The position numbers were made by a program, and so were the translations under genes. DNA of 64,000 bases, taken from the NCBI GenBank assembly GCA_002344355.1, contig DDTN01000043.1, forward strand, positions 22,417 through 86,416, read 5' to 3'. Below the pieces are notes generated by a model. It had not been told where the DNA came from. It made no database searches and saw only the letters and a list, made by a program, of their open reading frames with translations. Of this stretch, positions 1 through 8,143 are shown in pieces (within the stretch, counting starts at the first letter, position 1; each line of letters opens with the position of its first letter). Source of the DNA: Proteobacteria bacterium UBA2363 (GTDB lineage: Bacteria; Pseudomonadota; Gammaproteobacteria; Xanthomonadales; UBA2363).

Positions 1-537
1 TACCGCGACTCCCGTTTCAAGCGCGAGCCGGGTCGCTGGCTGATCACCGCCGTGGAGCTGGACCTGCCGCGCGACGCCGAACCGGTCACCGGCTATGCCG
101 GACTCGGGGCCGAACTGGCCGCCGCCGGCGTGACCCGGCCCGACGCCCGCGCGGTGTTCGAGGCGGTATGCGCCCTGCGCCGCCGCAAGCTGCCCGACCC
201 GGCGCGGATCGGCAACGCCGGCAGCTTCTTCAAGAACCCGGTGGTGCCGGCCCTGCAGGCCGCCTTCGTCCGCGACCACCATCCCGACCTGCCCTGCTGG
301 CCGGCCGGCGCCGAGCACGTGAAGCTCAGCGCCGCCTGGCTGATCGAGCACAGCGGCCTGAAGGGCCACCGGATCGGCGATGCCGGCGTCAGCGACCGCC
401 ACGCCCTGGTCCTGGTCAACCACGGCGGCGCGACCGGCGCCCAGCTGCTGGCCCTGGCCCGGCACGTCCAGGACACCGTGCAGGCGCGTTTCGGCGTCGC
501 CCTGGAACCCGAGCCGGTCATCATCGGCGCCGGTTGA
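1..537 (+). CDS. murB: UDP-N-acetylenolpyruvoylglucosamine reductase, 3' part
   Basis: This is the C-terminal half of MurB; the gene is already open at base 1 and its start lies outside the window. MurB is the cytosolic FAD enzyme that uses NADPH to reduce UDP-GlcNAc-enolpyruvate to UDP-MurNAc in peptidoglycan synthesis. The visible part opens with YRDSRFK, the substrate-binding stretch of the middle of the protein. It then carries GNAGSFFKNP, which holds the catalytic serine proton donor, and LEPEP near the end, which holds the conserved glutamate. The length from YRDS to the stop fits the long type I MurB of Escherichia coli. The frame stays open upstream of the first in-window GTG at 52, so that GTG is internal. 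The next gene starts 62 bases downstream and is functionally unrelated. Confidence 0.95.
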   Translation, partial: YRDSRFKREPGRWLITAVELDLPRDAEPVTGYAGLGAELAAAGVTRPDARAVFEAVCALRRRKLPDPARIGNAGSFFKNPVVPALQAAFVRDHHPDLPCWPAGAEHVKLSAAWLIEHSGLKGHRIGDAGVSDRHALVLVNHGGATGAQLLALARHVQDTVQARFGVALEPEPVIIGAG

Positions 538-599
538 CCCGGTCACGGAAGCCGCGGCCGACCTGCGCTATCTTCGGCCGGTCCACAGGGGGACCGCCC

Positions 600-2381
600 A
601 TGTCATCGCTGCACGCACCCACCCTCGACGCCGCGCGCCGGCGCCTGCTCGGCCTGCTGCCGGCGACGCTCGGCGCCGAGGCCACGGCCATGCGCCGGCC
701 CGGCAAGGCGCCGCTGGACCCGGCGCCGGACGCCAACCCGGCGCAGCCCAGCGCGGTGGTCACGCCGCCGGCCCTGGTGCGCTGGCTGAACCGCGCCAGC
801 TTCGGCGCCACCCCGGCCCTGGTCGCGGACGTGCAGGCCCTCGGCGCCAGCGACGATGCCCGCTGGCAGTCCTGGGTCGACCTGCAGCTGAACCCGACGG
901 CGATCGCCGACCCCGAGGTCGATGCCCGGATCACCCCGGCGCGCTACCCGACCCTGTTCAAGACCCTGACCCAGCTGTGGACCGACCACCACGGCGAGAC
1001 CGCCAACTACGGCGTGCGCATGCGCCCGGTCAGCGAGAGCGAGTGCGCCAAGCTGGTGCGGGCCACCTACAGCCGGCGCCAGGCCTTCGAGGTGCTGGTC
1101 GACTTCTGGCACGACCACTTCAGCACCTTCGGCTGGCACTACGACGGCGGCACCGTGTTCCCGCACTGGGACCGCGACATCATCCGCGCCGGCGCGCTGG
1201 GCAACTTCCGGCAGATGCTGGGCGAGGTGACCCGCGCCACCACGATGATGTACTACCTGGACCTGCGCTCGAACCGCCGCGACGGGCCCAACGAGAACTA
1301 CGCGCGCGAGCTGGTCGAGCTGCACACGCTCGGCGCCATGAACTACGCCGGCGTGCTGCGGCCGGACGATCCCAGCCTGCCGGTCGGCACCGGCAACGAC
1401 GGCGTCGCGGTGCGCCTGAAGTACGTCGACGAGGACGTCTACAACGCCACCCGCGCGCTGACCGGCTGGACCATCCGCGACGGCCACTGGCAGTTTCCCG
1501 GCGACAACGACGGCAGCTACGTGTTCCGGCCCGGCTGGCACGACAACTACAGCAAGTGGTTCCTGGGCCGTTTCATCCAGAGCTACAAGGGCGAGACCGA
1601 CGGCGAGCTGGTCCTGGACTGGCTGGCCGCCCACCCGGGCACCGCCCGCCACGTCTGCACCAAGCTGTGCCGGCGCCTGGTCGCCGACCAGCCGCCGGCC
1701 GCCCTGGTCGACAGCGCCGCGGCGCTGTTCGGCCAGCTCTGGCAGGCGCCCGACCAGCTGCGCCAGGTGGTCCGCCACATCCTGCTGTCGCCGCAGTACA
1801 AGGCCGCCTTCGACCAGAAGATCGTGCGGCCGTTCGCGGCCACCGCCCATGCCCTGCGGGTGCTGGGCGCCGACTTCACGCCGGTCTGGGACAACACCGC
1901 CACCTGGACCACCACCGAGGAGTTCACCTCGCGCCTGCAGGGCACCGGCCACCGGGCCTTCTACTGGGCGGCCCCGAACGGCTATCCGGACCGGCAGTCG
2001 GCCTGGTCCAGCTCGGGCGCGCTGGCGATGACCTGGAAGCTGCTGACCCGCCTGGTCGAGCTGCGCCAGGACCGCAACAACGCCAGCTCGCCGTTCCTGG
2101 CCGACATCGTCGCCCAGACCCAGGCCGCCCTGCCCGCCGGCAGCCGCAACGCCAACGCCATCGTCGACCACTGGGCGCAGCGCCTGTACGGCCATGCCGC
2201 CGAACCCGGCCGGCGCGCGGTGCTGGTCGACTTCATGCGCCAGCTCGCCGCCGCCGGCGACGAGCTGGACCTCGGCACCGACACCTGGAACCTCAACAAC
2301 CTGCGCCTGCACTACACGCAGTCGCGGCTGCGCACCCTGGTGGCGATGCTGCTGTGCTCGCCCGAGTTCTTCCGGCGCTGA
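600..2381 (+). CDS. DUF1800 family exported protein
   Basis: A 593-residue protein of the DUF1800 family, whose biochemical role is not established. The N-terminus has DAARRRLLGLLPATLG, a short twin-arginine-like or hydrophobic signal (weak call). The family core is visible as WLNRASFGAT near residue 60, FWHDHFSTF, the very typical NYARELVELHTLGAM, and RALTGWTI. The frame is open from 168, but that upstream part overlaps murB out of frame, so I use the ATG at 600. DUF1800 and DUF1501 genes are recurrent neighbours in many bacteria, and here they are separated by only 13 bases with an AAGGAG ribosome site for the second gene, so they are surely one transcript. A TATCTT hexamer at 569-574 is a possible -10 element. 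Confidence 0.85.
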   Translation: MSSLHAPTLDAARRRLLGLLPATLGAEATAMRRPGKAPLDPAPDANPAQPSAVVTPPALVRWLNRASFGATPALVADVQALGASDDARWQSWVDLQLNPTAIADPEVDARITPARYPTLFKTLTQLWTDHHGETANYGVRMRPVSESECAKLVRATYSRRQAFEVLVDFWHDHFSTFGWHYDGGTVFPHWDRDIIRAGALGNFRQMLGEVTRATTMMYYLDLRSNRRDGPNENYARELVELHTLGAMNYAGVLRPDDPSLPVGTGNDGVAVRLKYVDEDVYNATRALTGWTIRDGHWQFPGDNDGSYVFRPGWHDNYSKWFLGRFIQSYKGETDGELVLDWLAAHPGTARHVCTKLCRRLVADQPPAALVDSAAALFGQLWQAPDQLRQVVRHILLSPQYKAAFDQKIVRPFAATAHALRVLGADFTPVWDNTATWTTTEEFTSRLQGTGHRAFYWAAPNGYPDRQSAWSSSGALAMTWKLLTRLVELRQDRNNASSPFLADIVAQTQAALPAGSRNANAIVDHWAQRLYGHAAEPGRRAVLVDFMRQLAAAGDELDLGTDTWNLNNLRLHYTQSRLRTLVAMLLCSPEFFRR

Positions 2382-2394
2382 AGGAGACAAGGCC

Positions 2395-3786
2395 ATGACC
2401 CCCCTCAACCGCCGCGACTTCCTGCGCAGCTCCGCCCTGGCGACCCTGGCCGCCGGCGCCGGCGCCCGGACCCGCATCGCCCTGGCCGCGCCCGAGGCCG
2501 CCACCGACAACGTCCTGGTGTTCGTCTACCTGCGCGGCGGCATCGACGGCCTGTCCCTGGTGCCACCGGTCGGCGGCAATCTGCGCGCCGACTACGAGCA
2601 GGCGCGCGTCGCCACCCGGGTGCCGGCGAGCGGCGCCACTGGCGCCCTCGCCCTGCCCGGCAGCGGCGGTCTGTGGGGCCTGCATCCGCGCGCCAGCGGC
2701 CTGCACGGCCTGTACCAGGCCGGCCGCCTGGCCATCGTCCACGCGGTCGGCATGGTCCACCAGCCGGTCAGCCGCAGCCATTTCGACGCCCAGGCCTTCA
2801 TGGAGTACGGCCTGAACGGCCAGGCCGGCAGCGAGGGCTGGCTGACCCGGCACCTGGTCAGCGGTGGCCTGCCGGCCAACGTCGCGATCCCGGCGGTCAG
2901 CGCCGGCGCGATCACCTCGACCAGCCTGCTGGCCAGCACCGAGACCATCACCATGGGCAGCGGCGCCGAGTTCCGGCTGGACACCGCGCCCTGGGGCTGG
3001 AACGCGCGCGACAACTACAACCCGGCGCCGCCGGCCGCCTTCCAGGGCATGGTCGAGGTGCTGCCGGCGCTGTGGCAGGGCAGCAGCCCGCTGGAGGCCA
3101 AGGGCCGCCAGGCGCTGGACGCGCTGGCCCTGATCCGGCCGATCGATTTCGCAGGCTACGCGCCCGGCAATGGCGCCCAGTATCCCTCCGGCGCCCTGGG
3201 CGACCAGTTCCGGATGCTGGCCAACCTCATCAAGCGGCCCGAGCTGGGCCTGCGCATCGCCACGGTCGACTACGGCGGCTGGGACACCCACAACGGCCAG
3301 GGCAACCCGACCCAGGGCTACGACTACTTCGGCATCCGCGTCGAGGAGTTCTCGCGCGCCCTGACCGCCTTCTACACCGATCTCAACGGCGCCGGCGCCG
3401 GCAACCACGCCGCACGCACCAGCATCGTGGTGCTCAGCGAATTCGGCCGGCGGGTGCTGGAGAACGACGCCGGCGGCACCGACCACGGCTACGGCAACGT
3501 CGCCCTGGTGCTGGGCGGGCCGGTCAACGGCGGCCAGACCTACGGCAGCTTCCCCGGCCTTGCCACCAACCAGCTGTTCGAGCGCGCCGACGTCGGCGTC
3601 AGCACCGACTACCGGCAGATCCTGGCCGAGGTGCTGCTGCGCCGCCTGGGCAACCCCTACCTCGACCACGTGTTTCCCGGCCTGTCGACCTACACCCCGC
3701 TCGGCCTGTTCGCCGACGGCACCGGCCTGGCGCCGGTCTGGGGCGGCTTCGACCGGCTGTTCGACAACGGTTTCGAGGTAGCCTGA
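2395..3786 (+). CDS. DUF1501 family Tat-exported protein
   Basis: A 463-residue DUF1501 protein, a family related to the alkaline phosphatase/sulfatase fold but without a known substrate. The start is set by AAGGAG at 2381-2386, nine bases before the ATG. The N-terminus reads NRRDFLRSSALATLAAGAGA, a clear twin-arginine export signal. Family features include VFVYLRGGIDGLSLVPP near residue 45, a QPVSRSHFDAQ stretch, DYGGWDTH, and LSEFGRR followed by NDAGGTDHGYGN, which supply Asp and His residues that could bind metal. It is the partner of the DUF1800 gene just upstream. The last residues are FDRLFDNGFEVA, resembling the tails of three other secreted proteins in this window. The convergent peroxidase-like gene ends ten bases away and no terminator hairpin is seen between them. 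Confidence 0.87.
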   Translation: MTPLNRRDFLRSSALATLAAGAGARTRIALAAPEAATDNVLVFVYLRGGIDGLSLVPPVGGNLRADYEQARVATRVPASGATGALALPGSGGLWGLHPRASGLHGLYQAGRLAIVHAVGMVHQPVSRSHFDAQAFMEYGLNGQAGSEGWLTRHLVSGGLPANVAIPAVSAGAITSTSLLASTETITMGSGAEFRLDTAPWGWNARDNYNPAPPAAFQGMVEVLPALWQGSSPLEAKGRQALDALALIRPIDFAGYAPGNGAQYPSGALGDQFRMLANLIKRPELGLRIATVDYGGWDTHNGQGNPTQGYDYFGIRVEEFSRALTAFYTDLNGAGAGNHAARTSIVVLSEFGRRVLENDAGGTDHGYGNVALVLGGPVNGGQTYGSFPGLATNQLFERADVGVSTDYRQILAEVLLRRLGNPYLDHVFPGLSTYTPLGLFADGTGLAPVWGGFDRLFDNGFEVA

Positions 3787-3796
3787 GGGCGCGCGC

Positions 3797-6307
3797 TCAG
3801 GGCTCGAAGCCGTCCGCGAACAGCGCGTCCGGGCCCAGCACGCGCAGGGCGACCGGCGGCGACAGGCTGTGGAAGCGGCCGCCGTCGTGCCAGGCCTCGG
3901 CGTGGATGTCGACGCGGCCCTGGCCGGTCGCGGTCCAGGTGGCGGTCCAGGGCGGCGCGCTGGCGCTGGCGACCACGACATCGTCGACGCGCCAGTCGAT
4001 GCGCACCAGGCCGGGCAGGTCGGTGGCCAGGGCCAGCGGGACGGGTTCGCCGGTGAGCACGGCGCTGCCGGCGGCCGGTGCGGTCACGGCCAGGGCCTGG
4101 GCATCGCCCAGGCCGGGCTCGCTGGCGTCGATCTGCTGCAGGAAGGCGACCAGCTGCGCGACCTGGCCGGCGTCCAGGCCGGCGGTGTCGCCGTGGCGGC
4201 CGTCGGGGTTGCGGGTGAGCAGCACGTCCTCGAGGGTGGCGGCGGAGCCGTCGTGCAGGTAGGGCGCCGAGCCGGCCAGGCCGCGCAGGGTCGGCGTATC
4301 CAGGGCCAGGATCGGCCGGCCCAGGCGCTGGCCGCTGCCCGGGCCGAGGGTGCCGACGTCGTGGCGCAGGCCGCTGGCGCTGTCGGTGTAGGCGGGGCCG
4401 GCATGGCAGCGCTGGCAGTCCAAGGCCTGGAACAGGGCCCGGCCGGCCTGGCCCTGGGCGGTCAGGCTGCCGTCGGCGGCGCGCCGCGGCGAGCGGTCGT
4501 CGGCATCGAGCGTGGCCACGTAGGCGGCCAGCGCATCGAGGTCCGCCGAGAAGCCGGCCTTGGGCGGGCCCAGCGGATGGTTGCGCCCCTGCGCGAAATA
4601 GTCGGCGTCGGCCATGAAGCCCAGGCCGCCGAACAGGTTGCGGATCGGCACCTCGAAGTCCTGGATTTCGTCGAAGTTGCCGGTCCAGTGCACCAGGCCG
4701 CGGCCCATGCCGGCGTTGCCGCGCAGCGAGGTGGTATTGCGCAGGCCCTCGCCGAGCTGGGTGAAGTCCCAGACCCGGCCGTCGCCGCGGCCGTCCAGGT
4801 GGCAGGCGGCGCAGGAGAAGTAGCCGTCCTGGCCCATCCTGGCGTCGGCGGCGTCGTGGAACACCTGCTTGCCGCGCAGCACCTGCGGCGCCAGCGGTTC
4901 GCCGGTGGCGCTGGCGAAGCGGCCCAGCGTGGCGACCGGGCTGGTGCCGTCGTCCAGGTTGGCGCTGGCGTCGAACACGTCGACCGCGCGCACCAGCGGC
5001 GCCTGCACGAACAGCCGGCGCGTCGCCGCATCGAAGGCCAGGCCGCGCGGGCCCATACCGGTTTCCAGCCGGGCCAGCACGGCGCGGCTCCAGGGGTCGA
5101 CCACCAGCACCTCGTGGTTGGTCTCCAGGGCCGCGAACAGGTGGCTGGCGCCGGGCGCGGCGAGCAGGCCGGAGACCCGGCCGGCGTTGTCGATGTCCAT
5201 GCGCGCGGCGACCTGCTCGGCGGCGCCGGCGGCGTCGATGCGGCCGAGCAGGGAGCGCAGGCTGGTCTCGAAGGTCAGCGCCTGGCCCTCCCGGAACACC
5301 CCGCGCAGCACGTTGTCCTTCTTGCCGCCGTACCACAGCGTGGCGCCGGACTGGTCGGGCGCCAGCGCCGCCACGTAGTTGGGCAGGCCGCGCGCCGCGG
5401 TGCCGGAATCCGGTGAGGTCGTGTCGAGCGGCAGGTCGATGGCCTGCGCCTGGGCGAAGGCCGGCAGGGCGATCTTCCAGACCGTGCCGGCGCCGTCGGC
5501 GCTGACCAGGCGGGAGACGTACAGCGTGGTGCCGGCGCCATCGAGCGCCAGCGCATGGACCTGCGCGCCGACTTCCATGCTGGACAGCGCCTGAGCGGAC
5601 ACGGCATCGAAGCGCAGCACCCGGCCCGGGCCGGCCAGGGCGGCGTAGCCGCTGCAGCCGTCGTCGAACAGCACGGCGACCGGCCGGGCGCCGTAACCGG
5701 CCTCGAGCGTGGCCGTGACGACGCGGGTCGCCGGGTCGATGCGCAGCAGCCGGTCCTGGTCCGCCAGCGCCACCCAGACCTGGCCGCCGGCGTCGATGGC
5801 GAGGCCGGCCGGCTCGCCGCCGACGGCGACCTCGGCGAGCAGGCCGGGGGCGTCGGCGTCCAGGATGCCCACCGTACCGTGATCGGGATTGGCCACCCAG
5901 ACCTCGCGGCGCTGGGCATGCACCTGGATCGCCCCGGACTGCCGGGGCGCCGGCCCGGCCGGCTGCCGCACCACCATCGGCGCGGTCAGGCTGGCCAGGC
6001 CCTGGCTGGCATGGCGGACCTGCAGCAGCACGGTGAACACGCCCGGCTGCAGGTAGGTGTGGCCGACCGTGTTCACCGCCAGCCAGCCGGTGCGCGGCGT
6101 GCCGTCGCCGAAATCCCACCGGTACTCCAGGGCGCCGCCGCCGTTGACGCTGGCCTGGCCGGTGAACTGCACCGGCTGGCCCTGCGTGGCCGGCGTCGCC
6201 GGGACGCTGGTGATGGCCTGCACCTGGACCTGCGCCTGGGCGGCGCCGGCCAGCAGCACCCACAGGGCCAGCGCCCAGGCCAGCGACGCGGGCGCCCTCG
6301 CCCTCAA
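3797..6307 (-). CDS. Secreted PKD / beta-propeller / dihaem cytochrome c peroxidase-like protein
   Basis: A large 836-residue exported protein. If TTG at 6307 is the start, the protein opens with a good signal peptide (ASLAWALALWVLLAGAAQA) cleaved near residue 25. A PKD domain follows (YRWDFGDGTPRTGW), then an YVTN-type propeller of about 300 residues (EVWVANPDHGTVGILDAD and related repeats). Next comes a dihaem peroxidase/MauG-like module with haem motifs CAACH at about 499-503 and CQRCH at about 631-635. An Ig-like domain and the tail DALFADGFEP end the protein. It likely works in the periplasm or outside the cell, in electron transfer or peroxide chemistry. The TTG overlaps the stop of the upstream gene (TTGA), so translation is probably coupled. 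No methionine codon gives a comparable signal peptide, which is why I accept TTG. Confidence 0.83.
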   Translation of the reverse strand: MRARAPASLAWALALWVLLAGAAQAQVQVQAITSVPATPATQGQPVQFTGQASVNGGGALEYRWDFGDGTPRTGWLAVNTVGHTYLQPGVFTVLLQVRHASQGLASLTAPMVVRQPAGPAPRQSGAIQVHAQRREVWVANPDHGTVGILDADAPGLLAEVAVGGEPAGLAIDAGGQVWVALADQDRLLRIDPATRVVTATLEAGYGARPVAVLFDDGCSGYAALAGPGRVLRFDAVSAQALSSMEVGAQVHALALDGAGTTLYVSRLVSADGAGTVWKIALPAFAQAQAIDLPLDTTSPDSGTAARGLPNYVAALAPDQSGATLWYGGKKDNVLRGVFREGQALTFETSLRSLLGRIDAAGAAEQVAARMDIDNAGRVSGLLAAPGASHLFAALETNHEVLVVDPWSRAVLARLETGMGPRGLAFDAATRRLFVQAPLVRAVDVFDASANLDDGTSPVATLGRFASATGEPLAPQVLRGKQVFHDAADARMGQDGYFSCAACHLDGRGDGRVWDFTQLGEGLRNTTSLRGNAGMGRGLVHWTGNFDEIQDFEVPIRNLFGGLGFMADADYFAQGRNHPLGPPKAGFSADLDALAAYVATLDADDRSPRRAADGSLTAQGQAGRALFQALDCQRCHAGPAYTDSASGLRHDVGTLGPGSGQRLGRPILALDTPTLRGLAGSAPYLHDGSAATLEDVLLTRNPDGRHGDTAGLDAGQVAQLVAFLQQIDASEPGLGDAQALAVTAPAAGSAVLTGEPVPLALATDLPGLVRIDWRVDDVVVASASAPPWTATWTATGQGRVDIHAEAWHDGGRFHSLSPPVALRVLGPDALFADGFEP

Positions 6308-7725
6308 GGCTGGAACCCGTGCGCGAAGATCAGGTCGCCACCCACGGTGGCGCCGGTCGAGAACAGGAAGCTGTAGGCGGCGATGCCGTTGCCGGCGACG
6401 TCGCGCACGCCGTCCTGGACCAGGCGCACCTCGTAGGTGGTGTCCGCCGCCAGCTCGGCGTCGGGCACGATGTTCACCACGTTGTAGCTGGTGTGGATGA
6501 CCGTGGTCGGCAGCGGCGCCCCGCCCAGCGGCCGCAGCTGGATGGTCTGCGGGTTGACCGTGGTGCCGTCCAGGGTCTCGTTGATGACCAGGCCGACCGT
6601 GCTGCGCACATGCTGGTGGGTGGCGCCCGGCCGCGGCAGGTGGTAGCCCACCGTGGGACGCGTGGTGTCCAGCGCCGGCTGGTGCGAGAACAGGTAGGAG
6701 CGCGAGTTGTCGGTCTCCGACGACGAGGCCAGCACGATGTGGCCCAGCGGGATCCACTGGAAGTCGCCGGCGCAGCAGGGCGTCGGCGTGAACACCTGGC
6801 TGACCTGGCGGGTCTCCATGTTGTACTTGGTGCCGCGCCCGAAGCGGCCGGCGAAGGCGTACTGGTCCTGGAAGTGCACGTAGCGCCCGGGCAGGTCGTC
6901 GTAGGGGATGGTGAAGGCCAGGGTCAGGTCGGTGGGGTCGCTGAAGTCGATCACCAGGGTGTTGGCGTTGCCCTGCGGGCCGTTGGTGTTGTCGCCGAAC
7001 ATCAGCACCAGGTAGTGGCGCCAGACCTGCCAGGCGTTGGTGTACTGGCGGTAGTTGCCGATCAGCCGGTCGAGCAGCACCGGCTGCAGGGGATTGGAGA
7101 CATCGAACACCGCGACGCCGTTCTGGCTGTCCGACGGCGTCAGGAACAATAGGTTGCCCAGCCGCCACATGTTGGGACCGCTGGTCATGCCGGCGATCGC
7201 CCGGACGTTGACCTGGGCCGCGTGCGGCCACCAGCCGACCCGGGCATCGACGATGTTGTCGCCGAAGTGGTAGGGGTAGGTGTCCAGCCAGTTGCCCGGC
7301 CAGCCCAGCGGCGGCTGCCCGGACGGGAAGGCGCCGACGTTGGTGGTCTGCTGGGTGGGCGCCAGCATGTTGGAGAGGTTCTGGAACGGCCTGGGGCTCG
7401 TGTCGCCGATCTCGGGGATCCAGTACTGCCGCCAGAAGACGTCGCCGACCTTGGCCCAGGCATGGCCGTTGACGCCGGTCTGCACGGTGCGCACCAGTTG
7501 CGGCGACTGGGCGTTGGCGATGTCGTAGGTCCAGGTGCCCTGGCCCTCGGTGCCGCCCAGGTACAGGTAGCCGCGGTGGAAGGTGGTGATGCGGCCGCCG
7601 TGGTTCCACATCGACAGCTGGGTGCCGGCCGGCCAGGTCTGCGTGGGCAGGCCCTGGGCGGCCAGCGGCGATGTCGCGGTGAGGGCGGCGGCGGCCAGCA
7701 GCCAGCCCTGGAATGTCCTTGCCAT
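6304..7725 (-). CDS. Secreted LVIVD-type propeller protein with Ig-like domain
   Basis: A 473-residue exported protein of unknown function. The chosen ATG follows an AGGGGGA ribosome site and gives a signal peptide (GWLLAAAALTATSPLAAQ). The body has repeats of the LVIVD kind, such as NGVAVFDVSNPLQPVLLDRL and NTLVIDFSDPTDL, which suggest a beta-propeller. Residues of roughly 360-460 look like a bacterial Ig-like (SbsA/Big_5) domain: a pattern of TRPTVGYHLPRPGATHQ, then ADTTYEVRLVQDGVRDVAGN. It ends with GGDLIFAHGFQP, a variant of the tail shared with nearby secreted proteins. An in-frame ATG lies further upstream, but it lacks a better ribosome site. The next gene starts inside this stop codon, so the two proteins are probably made in linked amounts. 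Confidence 0.75.
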   Translation of the reverse strand: MARTFQGWLLAAAALTATSPLAAQGLPTQTWPAGTQLSMWNHGGRITTFHRGYLYLGGTEGQGTWTYDIANAQSPQLVRTVQTGVNGHAWAKVGDVFWRQYWIPEIGDTSPRPFQNLSNMLAPTQQTTNVGAFPSGQPPLGWPGNWLDTYPYHFGDNIVDARVGWWPHAAQVNVRAIAGMTSGPNMWRLGNLLFLTPSDSQNGVAVFDVSNPLQPVLLDRLIGNYRQYTNAWQVWRHYLVLMFGDNTNGPQGNANTLVIDFSDPTDLTLAFTIPYDDLPGRYVHFQDQYAFAGRFGRGTKYNMETRQVSQVFTPTPCCAGDFQWIPLGHIVLASSSETDNSRSYLFSHQPALDTTRPTVGYHLPRPGATHQHVRSTVGLVINETLDGTTVNPQTIQLRPLGGAPLPTTVIHTSYNVVNIVPDAELAADTTYEVRLVQDGVRDVAGNGIAAYSFLFSTGATVGGDLIFAHGFQP

Positions 7726-7883
7726 GCGGTGTCCCCCTGTGGTCGTGGCGATGGCCGGTTGGACGGCCAGTATCGCCAAGCGCAAAAAGCGTTTCATGCA
7801 CGCCATCACATTCACGCCGGTCGCATCGCGGATCCAGGTCGCCGCGAACGTCCGCCCCAGCCAGGCACCTCCGGCCACTGCAA

Positions 7884-8050
7884 CGGCACCGCACTTGCCC
7901 CTGCCCCGCGCGCAGGGAAGGCGCGAGTCAGAGCAGCGCCCCGGCCAGCGCGCCCGGCCTGGGCGACGGCACCGCACTTCTCCCCTCCCCCGCCTGCGGC
8001 GGAGGGGCGGGGGAGAGGGCCGCCCCGGCCAGCGCGCGCACCCGGACCAC
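7884..8050. repeat. Imperfect tandem intergenic repeat with GC-rich hairpin
   Basis: The 418-base gap between the LVIVD protein and the E1 gene holds two imperfect copies of a unit of about 83 bases. CGGCACCGCACTT occurs at 7884-7896 and 7967-7979, and CGCCCCGGCCAGCGCGC at 7937-7953 and 8021-8037. The second copy contains a G- and C-rich inverted repeat around CGCC-TGC-GGCG at 7991-8004, flanked by pyrimidine and purine tracts. This resembles the REP-like elements scattered between genes of Xanthomonadales and other GC-rich proteobacteria (from memory). No credible ORF or promoter is seen in the rest of the gap. Confidence 0.6.
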
Positions 8051-8143
8051 CAACGATGCAGATCAAGGCAGGCCCCTGCCCCTCTCCCCGGGGGATGCGA
8101 ACGCGGCGCCTGACCGGGCGGTCGACGCGAACGGACGCCCTCG

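Noticed and set aside
168..599. N-terminal extension of the DUF1800 frame
   Set aside because: It overlaps murB out of frame and has low-complexity Pro/Arg content; the family match begins after the ATG at 600.
603..2510. A 635-residue open frame on the minus strand opposite DUF1800
   Set aside because: It is a GC-rich shadow frame with no domains, and the plus strand has two recognised family members. Many similar shadow frames occur (for example 25124-27154 plus and 57195-58700 plus).
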